This document shows, in pieces, positions 27,451 through 40,450 of a DNA stretch of 64,000 nt. The position numbers and the translations under genes were made by a program. The notes under the pieces are model-generated. The model searched no databases. It was not told the DNA's origin and worked only from the letters and a program-made list of their open reading frames with translations. The stretch is from Procambarus clarkii (taxonomy: Eukaryota > Arthropoda > Malacostraca > Decapoda > Cambaridae), in NCBI RefSeq assembly GCF_040958095.1, contig NC_091200.1, forward strand, positions 1,397,127-1,461,126. The letters run 5' to 3'. Numbering within the stretch: position 1 is the first letter of the stretch; the number at the start of each line of letters is the position of its first letter.

Positions 27451-28999
27451 GTCAGGTAGTTGGTAGTCTCCAGATGCTCCGTCAGGTAGTTGGTAGTCTC
27501 CAGATGCTCCGTCAGGTAGTTGGAAGTCTCCAGATGCTCCAGCAATAAGTTGATGTAGTTGGTAGTCTCCAGATGCTCCGTCAGGAAGTTCGTAATCTCC
27601 AGATGCTCCGTCAGGTAGTTGGTAGTCTCCAGATGCTCCGTGAGGTAGTTGGTAGTCTCCAGATGCTACTTCAGATAGTTGGCAGTCTCCAGATGCTCCG
27701 TCAGGTAGTTGGTAGTCTCCAGGTTCTTCGTCAGGTAGATGGTATTCTCCAGATGCTCGGTCAGGTAGTTGGTAGTCTCCAGATGCTCGGTCAGGTAGTT
27801 GGTAGTTTCCAGATGCTCCATCAGGTAGTTGGTTAGTCTCCAGATGTTCCGTCAGGTAGTTGGTAATCTCCAGATGCTCCGTCAGGTAGTTGGTAGTCTC
27901 CAGGTGCTCCGTCAGGTAGTTGGTAGTCTCCAAATGCTCCGTCAGGTAGTTGGTAGTCTCCAAATGCTCCGTCAGGTAGTTGGTACTCTCCAGAAGCTCC
28001 GTCAGGTAGTTGGTAGTGTACAGATGCTCCGTAAGGTAGTTGGTAGCCTCCAGATGCTCCGTCAGGTAGTTAGTTGTCTCCAGATGCTCCGTCAGGTAGT
28101 TGGTAGTCGCTAGATGCTCCGTCATATAGTTGATATCGTCCAGATGCTCCGTCACATAGTTGGTAGTCTCCAAATGCTCCGTCATGTAGTTAGTAGTATC
28201 CTGATGCTCCGTCAGGTAATTGGAAGTCTCTAGATGCTCCGTCAGGTAGTTGGTAGCCTCCAGATGCTCCGTCATATAGTTGGTAGTCTCCAGATGCTCC
28301 GTCATGTAGTTGGTAGTCTCCAGATGCTCCGTCATGTAGTTGGTAGTCTCCAGATGCTCCGTCATATAGTTGGTAGTCTCCAGATGCTCCGTCATGTATT
28401 TGGTAGTCTACAGATGCTCCGTCATGTAGTTGGTAGTCTCCAAATGCTCCGTCATATAGTTGGTAGTCTCCAGATGCTCCGTCATGTAGTTGGTAGTCTC
28501 CAGATGCTCCGTCATGTAGTTGGTAGTCGCCAGATGCTCCGTCATATAGTTGGTAGTCTCCAGATGCTCCCTCATGTAGTTGGTAGTCTCCAGATGCTCC
28601 GTTATGTAGTTGGTAGTCTCCAGAGGCTCCGTCATATAGTTGGTAGTCTACAGATGCTCCGTCAAGTAGTTGGTAGTCTCCAGATGCTCTGTCAAGGAGA
28701 TGGTAGTCTCCAGATGCTCCTTCAGATAGATGGTAGTCTTCAGATGCTCCTTCAGATAGATGGTAGTCTTCAGATGCTACGTCAGGTAGTTCGTAGTCTC
28801 CAGATGCTCCGGCAGGTAGTCGGTAGTCTGCAGATGCTCCGTCAGGTAGTTGGTAGTCTCCAGATGCTCCGTCATGTAGTTGGTAGTCTCCATATGATCC
28901 GTCAGGTAGTTGGGATTCTCCAGATGTTCGGTCAGGTAGTTGGTTGTCTCCAGATGCTCCGTCAGGTAGTTCGTAGTCTCCAGATACTCCGGCAGGTAG

Positions 29000-31900
29000 T
29001 TGGTAATCTTCAGATGGTCCGTAAGGTAGTTGGTAATCTACAGATGCTCCGGCAGGTAGTTCGTAGTCTCTAGATGCACCGTCAGGTAGTTGGTAATCTC
29101 CAGATGCTCCGTCAGGTAGTTTGTAGTCTCCAGATTCTCCGTCAGGTATTTGATAGTCTCCAGATGCTCCGTCAAGTAGTTGATAGTCTCCAGATGCTCC
29201 GTCAGGTAGTTGGTAGTCTCCAGATGCTCCGTCATATAGTTGGTAGTCTCCAGATGCTCCGTCATATAGTTGGTAGTCTCCAGATGCTCCGTCATATAGT
29301 TGGTAACCTCCTGATGCTCCGTCATATAGTTGGTAGTCTCCTGACGCTCCGTCAGGTATTTGTTAGTCTGCAGATGCTCCGTCAAATAGTTGGTAGTCTC
29401 CAGATGCTCCGTCAGGTAGTTGGTAGTCTCCAGATGCTCCGTCAGGTAGTTGGTAGTCTCCAGATGCTCCGTCAAGTAGTTGGTAGTCTCCAGATGCTCC
29501 GTCAGGTAGTTGGTAGTCTCCAGATGCTCCGTCATATAGTTGGTAGTCTCCAGATGCTCCGTCATATAGTTGGTAGTCTCCAGATGCTCCGTCATATAGT
29601 TGGTAACCTCCTGATGCTCCGTCATATAGTTGGTAGTCTCCTGACGCTCCGTCAGGTATTTGTTAGTCTGCAGATGCTCCGTCAAATAGTTGGTAGTCTC
29701 CAGATGCTCCGTCAGGTAGTTGGTAGTCTCCAGATGCTCCGTCAGGTAGTTGGTAGTCTCCAGATGCTCCGTCAGGTAGTTGGTAGTCTCCAGATGCTCC
29801 GTCATGTAGTTGGTAGTCTCCAGATGCTCCGTCATATAGTTGGTAGTCTCCAGATGCTCCGTCATGTAGTTGGTAGTCTCCAGATGCTCCGTTATGTAGT
29901 TGGTAGTCTCCCGAGGCTCCGTCATATAGTTGGTAGTCTACAGATGCTCCGTCAAGTAGTTGGTAGTCTCCAGATGCTCTGTCAAGGAGATGGTAGTCTC
30001 CAGATGCTCCTTCAGATAGATGGTAGTCTTCAGATGCTCCTTCAGATAGATGGTAGTCTCCAGATGCTCCGGCAGGTAGTTGGTAGTCTGCAGATGCTCC
30101 GTCAGGTAGTTGGTAGTCTCCAGATGCTCCGTCATGTAGTTGGTAGTCTCCAGCTGCTCCGTCAGGTAGTTGGTAGTCTCCATATGATCCGTCAGGTAGT
30201 TGGGATTCTCCAGATGTTCGGTCAGGTAGTTGGTTGTCTCCAGATGCTCCGTCAGGTAGTTCGTAGTCTCCAGATGCTCCGGCAGGTAGTTGGTAAACTT
30301 CAGATGGTCCGTAAGGTAGTTGGTAATCTACAGATGCTCCGGCAGGTAGTTCGTAGTCTCTAGATGCACCGTCAGGTAGTTGGTAATCTCCAGATGCTCC
30401 GTCAGGTAGTTTGTAGTCTCCAGATTCTCCGTCAGGTATTTGCTAGTCTCCAGATGCTCCGTCAAGTAGTTGATAGTCTCCAGATGCTCCGTCAGGTAGT
30501 TGGTAGTCTCCAGATGCTCCGTCAGGTAGTTGGTAGTCTCCAGATGCTCCGTCAAGTAGTTGGTAGTCTCCAGATGCTCCGTCAGGTAGTTGGTAGTCTC
30601 CAGATGCTCCGTCATATAGTTGGTAACCTCCAGATGCTCCGTCATATAGTTGGTAGTCTCCTGACGCTCCGTCAGGTATTTGTTAGTCTGCAGATGCTCC
30701 GTCAAATAGTTGGTAGTCTCCAGATGCTCCGTCAGGTAGTTGGTAGTCTCCAGATGCTCCGTCAGGTAGTTGGTAGTCTCCAGATGCTCCGTCAAGTAGT
30801 TGGTAGTCTCCAGATGCTCCGTCAGGTAGTTGGTAGTCTCCAGATGCTCCGTCATATAGTTGGTAGTCTCCAGATGCTCCGTCATATAGTTGGTAGTCTC
30901 CAGATGCTCCGTCATATAGTTGGTAACCTCCTGATGCTCCGTCATATAGTTGGTAGTCTCCTGACGCTCCGTCAGGTATTTGTTAGTCTGCAGATGCTCC
31001 GTCAAATAGTTGGTAGTCTCCAGATGCTCCGTCAGGTAGTTGGTAGTCTCCAGATGCTCCGTCAGGTAGTTGGTAGTCTCCAGATGCTCCGTCAGGTAGT
31101 TGGTAGTCTCCAGATGCTCCGTCATGTAGTTGGTAGTCTCCAGATGCTCCGTCATATAGTTGGTAGTCTCCAGATGCTCCGTCATGTAGTTGGTAGTCTC
31201 CAGATGCTCCGTTATGTAGTTGGTAGTCTCCAGAGGCTCCGTCATATAGTTGGTAGTCTACAGATGCTCCGTCAAGTAGTTGGTAGTCTCCAGATGCTCT
31301 GTCAAGGAGATGGTAGTCTCCAGATGCTCCTTCAGATAGATGGTAGTCTTCAGATGCTCCTTCAGATAGATGGAAGTCTTCAGATGCTCCGTCAGGTAGT
31401 TCGTAGTCTCCAGATGCTCCGGCAGGTAGTTGGTAGTCTGCAGATGCTCCGTCAGGTAGTTGGTAGTCTCCAGATGCTCCGTCATGTAGTTGGTAGTCTC
31501 CAGCTGCTCCGTCAGGTAGTTGGTAGTCTCCATATGATCCGTCAGGTAGTTGGTAGTCTCCAGATGCTCCGTCAAGTAGTTGGTAGTCTCCAGATGCTCC
31601 GTCAGGTAGTTGGTAGTCTCCAGATGCTCCGTCATATAGTTGGTAACCTCCAGATGCTCCGTCATATAGTTGGTAGTCTCCTGACGCTCCGTCAGGTATT
31701 TGTTAGTCTGCAGATGCTCCGTCAAATAGTTGGTAGTCTCCAGATGTTCCGTCAGGTAGTTGGTAGTCTCCAGATGCTCCGTCAGGTAGTTGGTAGTCTC
31801 CAGATGCTCCGTCAAGTAGTTGGTAGTCTCCAGATGCTCCGTCAGGTTGTTGGTAGTCTCCAGATGCTCCGTCATATAGTTGGTAGTCTCCAGATGCTCC

Positions 31901-32760
31901 GTCATATAGTTGGTAGTCTCCAGATGCTCCGTCATATAGTTGGTAACCTCCTGATGCTCCGTCATAGAGTTGGTAGTCTCCTGACGCTCCGTCAGGTATT
32001 TGTTAGTCTGCAGATGCTCCGTCAAATAGTTGGTAGTCTCCAGATGCTCCGTCAGGTAGTTGGTAGTCTCCAGATGCTCCGTCAGGTAGTTGGTAGTCTC
32101 CAGATGCTCCGTCAGGTAGTTGGTAGTCTCCAGATGCTCCGTCATGTAGTTGGTAGTCTCCAGATGCTCCGTCATATAGTTGGTAGTCTCCAGATGCTCC
32201 GTCATGTAGTTGGTAGTCTCCAGATGCTCCGTTATGTAGTTGGTAGTCTCCAGAGGCTCCGTCATATAGTTGGTAGTCTACAGATGCTCCGTCAAGTAGT
32301 TGGTAGTCTCCAGATGCTCTGTCAAGGAGATGGTAGTCTCCAGATGCTCCTTCAGATAGATGGTAGTCTTCAGATGCTCCTTCAGATAGATGGTAGTCTT
32401 CAGATGCTCCGTCAGGTAGTTCGTAGTCTCCAGATGCTCCGGCAGGTAGTTGGTAGTCTGCAGATGCTCCGTCAGGTAGTTGGTAGTCTCCAGATGCTCC
32501 GTCATGTAGTTGGTAGTCTCCAGATGCTCCGTCATGTAGTTGGTAGTCTCCAGCTGCTCCGTCAGGTAGTTGGTAGTCTCCATATGATCCGTCAGGTAGT
32601 TGGGATTCTCCAGATGTTCGGTCAGGTAGTTGGTTGTCTCCAGATGCTCCGTCAGGTAGTTCGTAGTCTCCAGATGCTCCGGCAGGTAGTTGGTAAACTT
32701 CAGATGGTCCGTAAGGTAGTTGGTAATCTACAGATGCTCCGGCAGGTAGTTCGTAGTCTC
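29000..32760. repeat. Nested 1.0-1.3-kb tandem blocks within the 30-bp array
   Basis: Landmark units (gttatgtag, the gaggctcc unit, the tcaaggagatgg unit) recur near 29890, 31210 and 32230, spaced 1,320 and 1,020 bp apart. Within these blocks a run of tcatatag units followed by a tgacgctcc unit appears twice per block, about 300 bp apart. This stretch contains the longest stop-free plus frame of the array (30364-32763, 799 codons), a by-product of local homogenisation. Confidence 0.75.
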
Positions 32761-35700
32761 TAGATGCACCGTCAGGTAGTTGGTAATCTCCAGATGCTCC
32801 GTCAGGTAGTTTGTAGTCTCCAGATTCTCCGTCAGGTATTTGCTAGTCTCCAGATGCTCCGTCAAGTAGTTGATAGTCTCCAGATGCTCCGTCAGGTAGT
32901 TGGTAGTCTCCAGATGCTCCGTCAGGTAGTTGGTAGTCTCCAGATGCTCCGTCAAGTAGTTGGTAGTCTCCAGATGCTCCGTCAGGTAGTTGGTAGTCTC
33001 CAGATGCTCCGTCATATAGTTGGTAACCTCCAGATGCTCCGTCATATAGTTGGTAGTCTCCTGACGCTCCGTCAGGTATTTGTTAGTCTGCAGATGCTCC
33101 GTCAAATAGTTGGTAGTCTCCAGATGCTCCGTCAGGTAGTTGGTAGTCTCCAGATGCTCCGTCAGGTAGTTGGTAGTCTCCAGATGCTCCGTCAGGTAGT
33201 TGGAAGTCTCCAGATGCTCCAGCAATAAGTTGATGTAGTGGGTAGTCTCCAGATGCTCCGTCAGGAAGTTCGTAATCTCCAGATGCTCCGTCAGGTAGTT
33301 GGTAGTCTCCAGATGCTCCGTGAGGTAGTTGGTAGTCTCCAGATGCTACTTCAGATAGTTGGTAGTCTCCAGATGCTCCGTCAGGTAGTTGGTAGTCTCC
33401 AGGTGCTCCGTCAGGTAGATGGTATTCTCCAGATGCTCGGTCAGGTAGTTGGTAGTCTCCAGATGCTCGGTCAGGTAGTTGGTAGTTTCCAGATGCTCCA
33501 TCAGGTAGTTGGTTAGTCTCCAGATGTTCCGTCAGGTAGTTGGTAATCTCCAGATGCTCCGTCAGGTAGTTGGTAGTCTCCAGGTGCTCCGTCAGGTAGT
33601 TGGTAGTCTCCAAATGCTCCGTCAGGTAGTTGGTACTCTCCAGGTGCTCCGTCAGGTAGTTGGTAGTGTACAGATGCTCCGTAAGGTAGTTGGTAGCCTC
33701 CAGATGCTCCGTCAGGTAGTTAGTTGTCTCCAGATGCTCCGTCAGGTAGTTGGAAGTCGCTAGATGCTCCGTCATATAGTTGATATCGTCCAGATGCTCC
33801 GTCACATAGTTGGTAGTCTCCAAATGCTCCGTCATGTAGTTAGTAGTATCCTGATGCTCCGTCAGGTAATTGGAAGTCTCTAGATGCTCCGTCAGGTAGT
33901 TGGTAGCCTCCAGATGCTCCGTCATATAGTTGGTTGTCTCCAGATGCTCCGTCATGTAGTTGGTAGTCTCCAGATGCTCCGTCATGTAGTTGGTAGTCTC
34001 CAGATGCTCCGTCATATAGTTGGTAGTCTCCAGATGCTCCGTCATGTATTTGGTAGTCTCCAGATGCTCCGTCATGTAGTTGGTAGTCTCCAGATGCTCC
34101 GTCATATAGTTGGTAGTCTCCAGATGCTCCGTCATGTAGTTGGTAGTCTCCAGATGCTCCGTCATGTAGTTGGTAGTCTCCAGATGCTCCGTCATGTAGT
34201 TGGTAGTCGCCAGATGGTCCGTCATATAGTTGGTAGTCTCCAGATGCTCCATCATGTAGTTGGTAGTCTCCAGATGCTCCGTTATGTAGTTGGTAGTCTC
34301 CAGAGGCTCCGTCATATAGTTGGTAGTCTACAGATGCTCCGTCAAGTAGTTGGTAGTCTCCAGATGCTCTGTCAAGGAGATGGTAGTCTCCAGATGCTCC
34401 TTCAGATAGATGGTAGTCTTCAGATGCTCCTTCAGATAGATGGTAGTCTTCAGATGCTCCGTCAGGTAGTTCGTAGTCTCCAGATGCTCCGGCAGGTAGT
34501 TGGTAGTCTGCAGATGCTCCGTCAGGTAGTTGGTAGTCTCCAGATGCTCCGTCATGTAGTTGGTAGTCTCCAGCTGCTCCGTCAGGTAGTTGGTAGTCTC
34601 CATATGATCCGTCAGGTAGTTGGGATTCTCCAGATGTTCGGTCAGGTAGTTGGTTGTCTCCAGATGCTCCGTCAGGTAGTTAGTAGTCTCCAGATGCTCC
34701 GGCAGGTAGTTGGTAATCTTCAGATGGTCCGTAAGGTAGTTGGTAATCTACAGATGCTCCGGCAGGTAGTTCGTAGTCTCTAGATGCACCGTCAGGTAGT
34801 TGGTAATCTCCAGATGCTCCGTCAGGTAGTTTGTAGTCTCCAGATTCTCCGTCAGGTATTTGCTAGTCTCCAGATGCTCCGTCAAGTAGTTGATAGTCTC
34901 CAGATGCTCCGTCAGGTAGTTGGTAGTCTCCAGATGCTCCGTCAGGTAGTTGGTAGTCTCCAGATGCTCCGTCAAGTAGTTGGTAGTCTCCAGATGCTCC
35001 GTCAGGTAGTTGGTAGTCTCCAGATGCTCCGTCATATAGTTGGTAACCTCCAGATGCTCCGTCATATAGTTGGTAGTCTCCTGACGCTCCGTCAGGTATT
35101 TGTTAGTCTGCAGATGCTCCTTCAAATAGTTGGTAGTCTCCAGATGCTCCGTCAGGTAGTTGGTAGTCTCCAGATGCTCCGTCAGCTAGTTGGTAGTCTC
35201 CAGATGCTCCGTCAGGTAGTTGGAAGTCTCCAGATGCTCCAGCAATAAGTTGATGTAGTTGGTAGTCTCCAGATGCTCCGTCAGGAAGTTCGTAATCTCC
35301 AGATGCTCCGTCAGGTAGTTGGTAGTCTCCAGATGCTCCGTGAGGTAGTTGGTAGTCTCCAGATGCTACTTCAGATAGTTGGTAGTCTCCAGATGCTCCG
35401 TCAGGTAGTTGGTAGTCTCCAGGTTCTCCGTCAGGTAGATGGTATTCTCCAGATGCTCGGTCAGGTAGTTGGTAGTCTCCAGATGCTCGGTCAGGTAGTT
35501 GGTAGTTTCCAGATGCTCCATCAGGTAGTTGGTTAGTCTCCAGATGTTCCGTCAGGTAGTTGGTAATCTCCAGATGCTCCGTCAGGTAGTTGGTAGTCTC
35601 CAGGTGCTCCGTCAGGTAGTCGGTAGTCTCCAAATGCTCCGTCAGGTAGTTGGTACTCTCCAGGTGCTCCGTCAGGTAGTTGGTAGTGTACAGATGCTCC

Positions 35701-38700
35701 GTAAGGTAGTTGGTAGCCTCCAGATGCTCCGTCAGGTAGTTAGTTGTCTCCAGATGCTCCGTCAGGTAGTTGGTAGTCGCTAGATGCTCCGTCATATAGT
35801 TGATATCGTCCAGATGCTCCGTCACATAGTTGGTTGTCTCCAAATGCTCCGTCATGTAGTTAGTAGTATCCTGATGCTCCGTCAGGTAATTGGAAGTCTC
35901 TAGATGCTCCGTCAGGTAGTTGGTAGCCTCCAGATGCTCCGTCATATAGTTGGTAGTCTACAGATGCTCCGTCATGTAGTTGGTAGTCTCCAGATGCTCC
36001 GTCATGTAGTTGGTAGTCTCCAGATGCTCCGTCATATAGTTGGTAGTCTCCAGATGCTCCGTCATGTATTTGGTAGTCTCCAGATGCTCCGTCATGTAGT
36101 TGGTAGTCTCCAGATGCTCCGTCATATAGTTGGTAGTCTCCAGATGCTCTGTCATGTAGTTGGTAGTCTCCAGATGCTCCGTCATGTAGTTGGTAGTCGC
36201 CAGATGCTCCGTCATATAGTTGGTAGTCTCCAGATGCTCCCTCATGTAGTTGGTAGTCTCCAGATGCTCCGTTATGTAGTTGGTAGTCTCCAGAGGCTCC
36301 GTCATATAGTTGGTAGTCTACAGATGCTCCGTCAAGTAGTTGGTAGTCTCCAGATGCTCTGTCAAGGAGATGGTAGTCTCCAGATGCTCCTTCAGATAGA
36401 TGGTAGTCTTCAGATGCTCCTTCAGATAGATGGTAGTCTCCAGATGCTCCGGCAGGTAGTTGGTAGTCTGCAGATGCTCCGTCAGGTAGTTGGTAGTCTC
36501 CAGATGCTCCGTCATGTAGTTGGTAGTCTCCAGATGCTCCGTCATGTAGTTGGTAGTCTCCAGCTGCTCCGTCAGGTAGTTGGTAGTCTCCATATGATCC
36601 GTCAGGTAGTTGGGATTCTCCAGATGTTCGGTCAGGTAGTTGGTTGTCTCCAGATGCTCCGTCAGGTAGTTCGTAGTCTCCAGATGCTCCGGCAGGTAGT
36701 TGGTAAACTTCAGATGGTCCGTAAGGTAGTTGGTAATCTACAGATGCTCCGGCAGGTAGTTCGTAGTCTCTAGATGCACCGTCAGGTAGTTGGTAATCTC
36801 CAGATGCTCCGTCAGGTAGTTTGTAGTCTCCAGATTCTCCGTCAGGTATTTGCTAGTCTCCAGATGCTCCGTCAAGTAGTTGATAGTCTCCAGATGCTCC
36901 GTCAGGTAGTTGGTAGTCTCCAGATGCTCCGTCAGGTAGTTGGTAGTCTCCAGATGCTCCGTCAAGTAGTTGGTAGTCTCCAGATGCTCCGTCAGGTAGT
37001 TGGTAGTCTCCAGATGCTCCGTCATATAGTTGGTAACCTCCAGATGCTCCGTCATATAGTTGGTAGTCTCCTGACGCTCCGTCAGGTATTTGTTAGTCTG
37101 CAGATGCTCCGTCAAATAGTTGGTAGTCTCCAGATGCTCCGTCAGGTAGTTGGTAGTCTCCAGATGCTCCGTCAGGTAGTTGGTAGTCTCCAGATGCTCC
37201 GTCAGGTAGTTGGAAGTCTCCAGATGCTCCAGCAATAAGTTGATGTAGTGGGTAGTCTCCAGATGCTCCGTCAGGAAGTTCGTAATCTCCAGATGCTCCG
37301 TCAGGTAGTTGGTAGTCTCCAGATGCTCCGTGAGGTAGTTGGTAGTCTCCAGATGCTACTTCAGATAGTTGGTAGTCTCCAGATGCTCCGTCAGGTAGTT
37401 GGTAGTCTCCAGGTGCTCCGTCAGGTAGATGGTATTCTCCAGATGCTCGGTCAGGTAGTTGGTAGTCTCCAGATGCTCGGTCAGGTAGTTGGTAGTTTCC
37501 AGATGCTCCATCAGGTAGTTGGTTAGTCTCCAGATGTTCCGTCAGGTAGTTGGTAATCTCCAGATGCTCCGTCAGGTAGTTGGTAGTCTCCAGGTGCTCC
37601 GTCAGGTAGTTGGTAGTCTCCAAATGCTCCGTCAGGTAGTTGGTACTCTCCAGGTGCTCCGTCAGGTAGTTGGTAGTGTACAGATGCTCCGTAAGGTAGT
37701 TGGTAGCCTCCAGATGCTCCGTCAGGTAGTTAGTTGTCTCCAGATGCTCCGTCAGGTAGTTGGAAGTCGCTAGATGCTCCGTCATATAGTTGATATCGTC
37801 CAGATGCTCCGTCACATAGTTGGTAGTCTCCAAATGCTCCGTCATGTAGTTAGTAGTATCCTGATGCTCCGTCAGGTAATTGGAAGTCTCTAGATGCTCC
37901 GTCAGGTAGTTGGTAGCCTCCAGATGCTCCGTCATATAGTTGGTTGTCTCCAGATGCTCCGTCATGTAGTTGGTAGTCTCCAGATGCTCCGTCATGTAGT
38001 TGGTAGTCTCCAGATGCTCCGTCATATAGTTGGTAGTCTCCAGATGCTCCGTCATGTATTTGGTAGTCTCCAGATGCTCCGTCATGTAGTTGGTAGTCTC
38101 CAGATGCTCCGTCATATAGTTGGTAGTCTCCAGATGCTCCGTCATGTAGTTGGTAGTCTCCAGATGCTCCGTCATGTAGTTGGTAGTCTCCAGATGCTCC
38201 GTCATGTAGTTGGTAGTCGCCAGATGGTCCGTCATATAGTTGGTAGTCTCCAGATGCTCCATCATGTAGTTGGTAGTCTCCAGATGCTCCGTTATGTAGT
38301 TGGTAGTCTCCAGAGGCTCCGTCATATAGTTGGTAGTCTACAGATGCTCCGTCAAGTAGTTGGTAGTCTCCAGATGCTCTGTCAAGGAGATGGTAGTCTC
38401 CAGATGCTCCTTCAGATAGATGGTAGTCTTCAGATGCTCCTTCAGATAGATGGTAGTCTTCAGATGCTCCGTCAGGTAGTTCGTAGTCTCCAGATGCTCC
38501 GGCAGGTAGTTGGTAGTCTGCAGATGCTCCGTCAGGTAGTTGGTAGTCTCCAGATGCTCCGTCATGTAGTTGGTAGTCTCCAGCTGCTCCGTCAGGTAGT
38601 TGGTAGTCTCCATATGATCCGTCAGGTAGTTGGGATTCTCCAGATGTTCGGTCAGGTAGTTGGTTGTCTCCAGATGCTCCGTCAGGTAGTTAGTAGTCTC

Positions 38701-40450
38701 CAGATGCTCCGGCAGGTAGTTGGTAATCTTCAGATGGTCCGTAAGGTAGTTGGTAATCTACAGATGCTCCGGCAGGTAGTTCGTAGTCTCTAGATGCACC
38801 GTCAGGTAGTTGGTAATCTCCAGATGCTCCGTCAGGTAGTTTGTAGTCTCCAGATTCTCCGTCAGGTATTTGCTAGTCTCCAGATGCTCCGTCAAGTAGT
38901 TGATAGTCTCCAGATGCTCCGTCAGGTAGTTGGTAGTCTCCAGATGCTCCGTCAGGTAGTTGGTAGTCTCCAGATGCTCCGTCAAGTAGTTGGTAGTCTC
39001 CAGATGCTCCGTCAGGTAGTTGGTAGTCTCCAGATGCTCCGTCATATAGTTGGTAACCTCCAGATGCTCCGTCATATAGTTGGTAGTCTCCTGACGCTCC
39101 GTCAGGTATTTGTTAGTCTGCAGATGCTCCTTCAAATAGTTGGTAGTCTCCAGATGCTCCGTCAGGTAGTTGGTAGTCTCCAGATGCTCCGTCAGCTAGT
39201 TGGTAGTCTCCAGATGCTCCGTCAGGTAGTTGGAAGTCTCCAGATGCTCCAGCAATAAGTTGATGTAGTTGGTAGTCTCCAGATGCTCCGTCAGGAAGTT
39301 CGTAATCTCCAGATGCTCCGTCAGGTAGTTGGTAGTCTCCAGATGCTCCGTGAGGTAGTTGGTAGTCTCCAGATGCTACTTCAGATAGTTGGTAGTCTCC
39401 AGATGCTCCGTCAGGTAGTTGGTAGTCTCCAGGTTCTCCGTCAGGTAGATGGTATTCTCCAGATGCTCGGTCAGGTAGTTGGTAGTCTCCAGATGCTCGG
39501 TCAGGTAGTTGGTAGTTTCCAGATGCTCCATCAGGTAGTTGGTTAGTCTCCAGATGTTCCGTCAGGTAGTTGGTAATCTCCAGATGCTCCGTCAGGTAGT
39601 TGGTAGTCTCCAGGTGCTCCGTCAGGTAGTCGGTAGTCTCCAAATGCTCCGTCAGGTAGTTGGTACTCTCCAGGTGCTCCGTCAGGTAGTTGGTAGTGTA
39701 CAGATGCTCCGTAAGGTAGTTGGTAGCCTCCAGATGCTCCGTCAGGTAGTTAGTTGTCTCCAGATGCTCCGTCAGGTAGTTGGTAGTCGCTAGATGCTCC
39801 GTCATATAGTTGATATCGTCCAGATGCTCCGTCACATAGTTGGTAGTCTCCAAATGCTCCGTCATGTAGTTAGTAGTATCCTGATGCTCCGTCAGGTAAT
39901 TGGAAGTCTCTAGATGCTCCGTCAGGTAGTTGGTAGCCTCCAGATGCTCCGTCATATAGTTGGTAGTCTACAGATGCTCCGTCATGTAGTTGGTAGTCTC
40001 CAGATGCTCCGTCATGTAGTTGGTAGTCTCCAGATGCTCCGTCATATAGTTGGTAGTCTCCAGATGCTCCGTCATGTATTTGGTAGTCTCCAGATGCTCC
40101 GTCATGTAGTTGGTAGTCTCCAGATGCTCCGTCATATAGTTGGTAGTCTCCAGATGCTCTGTCATGTAGTTGGTAGTCTCCAGATGCTCCGTCATGTAGT
40201 TGGTAGTCGCCAGATGCTCCGTCATATAGTTGGTAGTCTCCAGATGCTCCCTCATGTAGTTGGTAGTCTCCAGATGCTCCGTTATGTAGTTGGTAGTCTC
40301 CAGAGGCTCCGTCATATAGTTGGTAGTCTACAGATGCTCCGTCAAGTAGTTGGTAGTCTCCAGATGCTCTGTCAAGGAGATGGTAGTCTCCAGATGCTCC
40401 TTCAGATAGATGGTAGTCTTCAGATGCTCCTTCAGATAGATGGTAGTCTT
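32440..40450. repeat. Tandem duplication, 4,010-bp spacing, near-identical copies
   Basis: About 32440-36449 recurs at about 36450-40450 with a constant 4,010-bp offset. Reading frames of up to 410 residues match exactly. I noticed only one base difference (near 35835 against 39845). Each copy itself contains two roughly 2-kb halves that resemble each other but are not identical. Confidence 0.9.
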
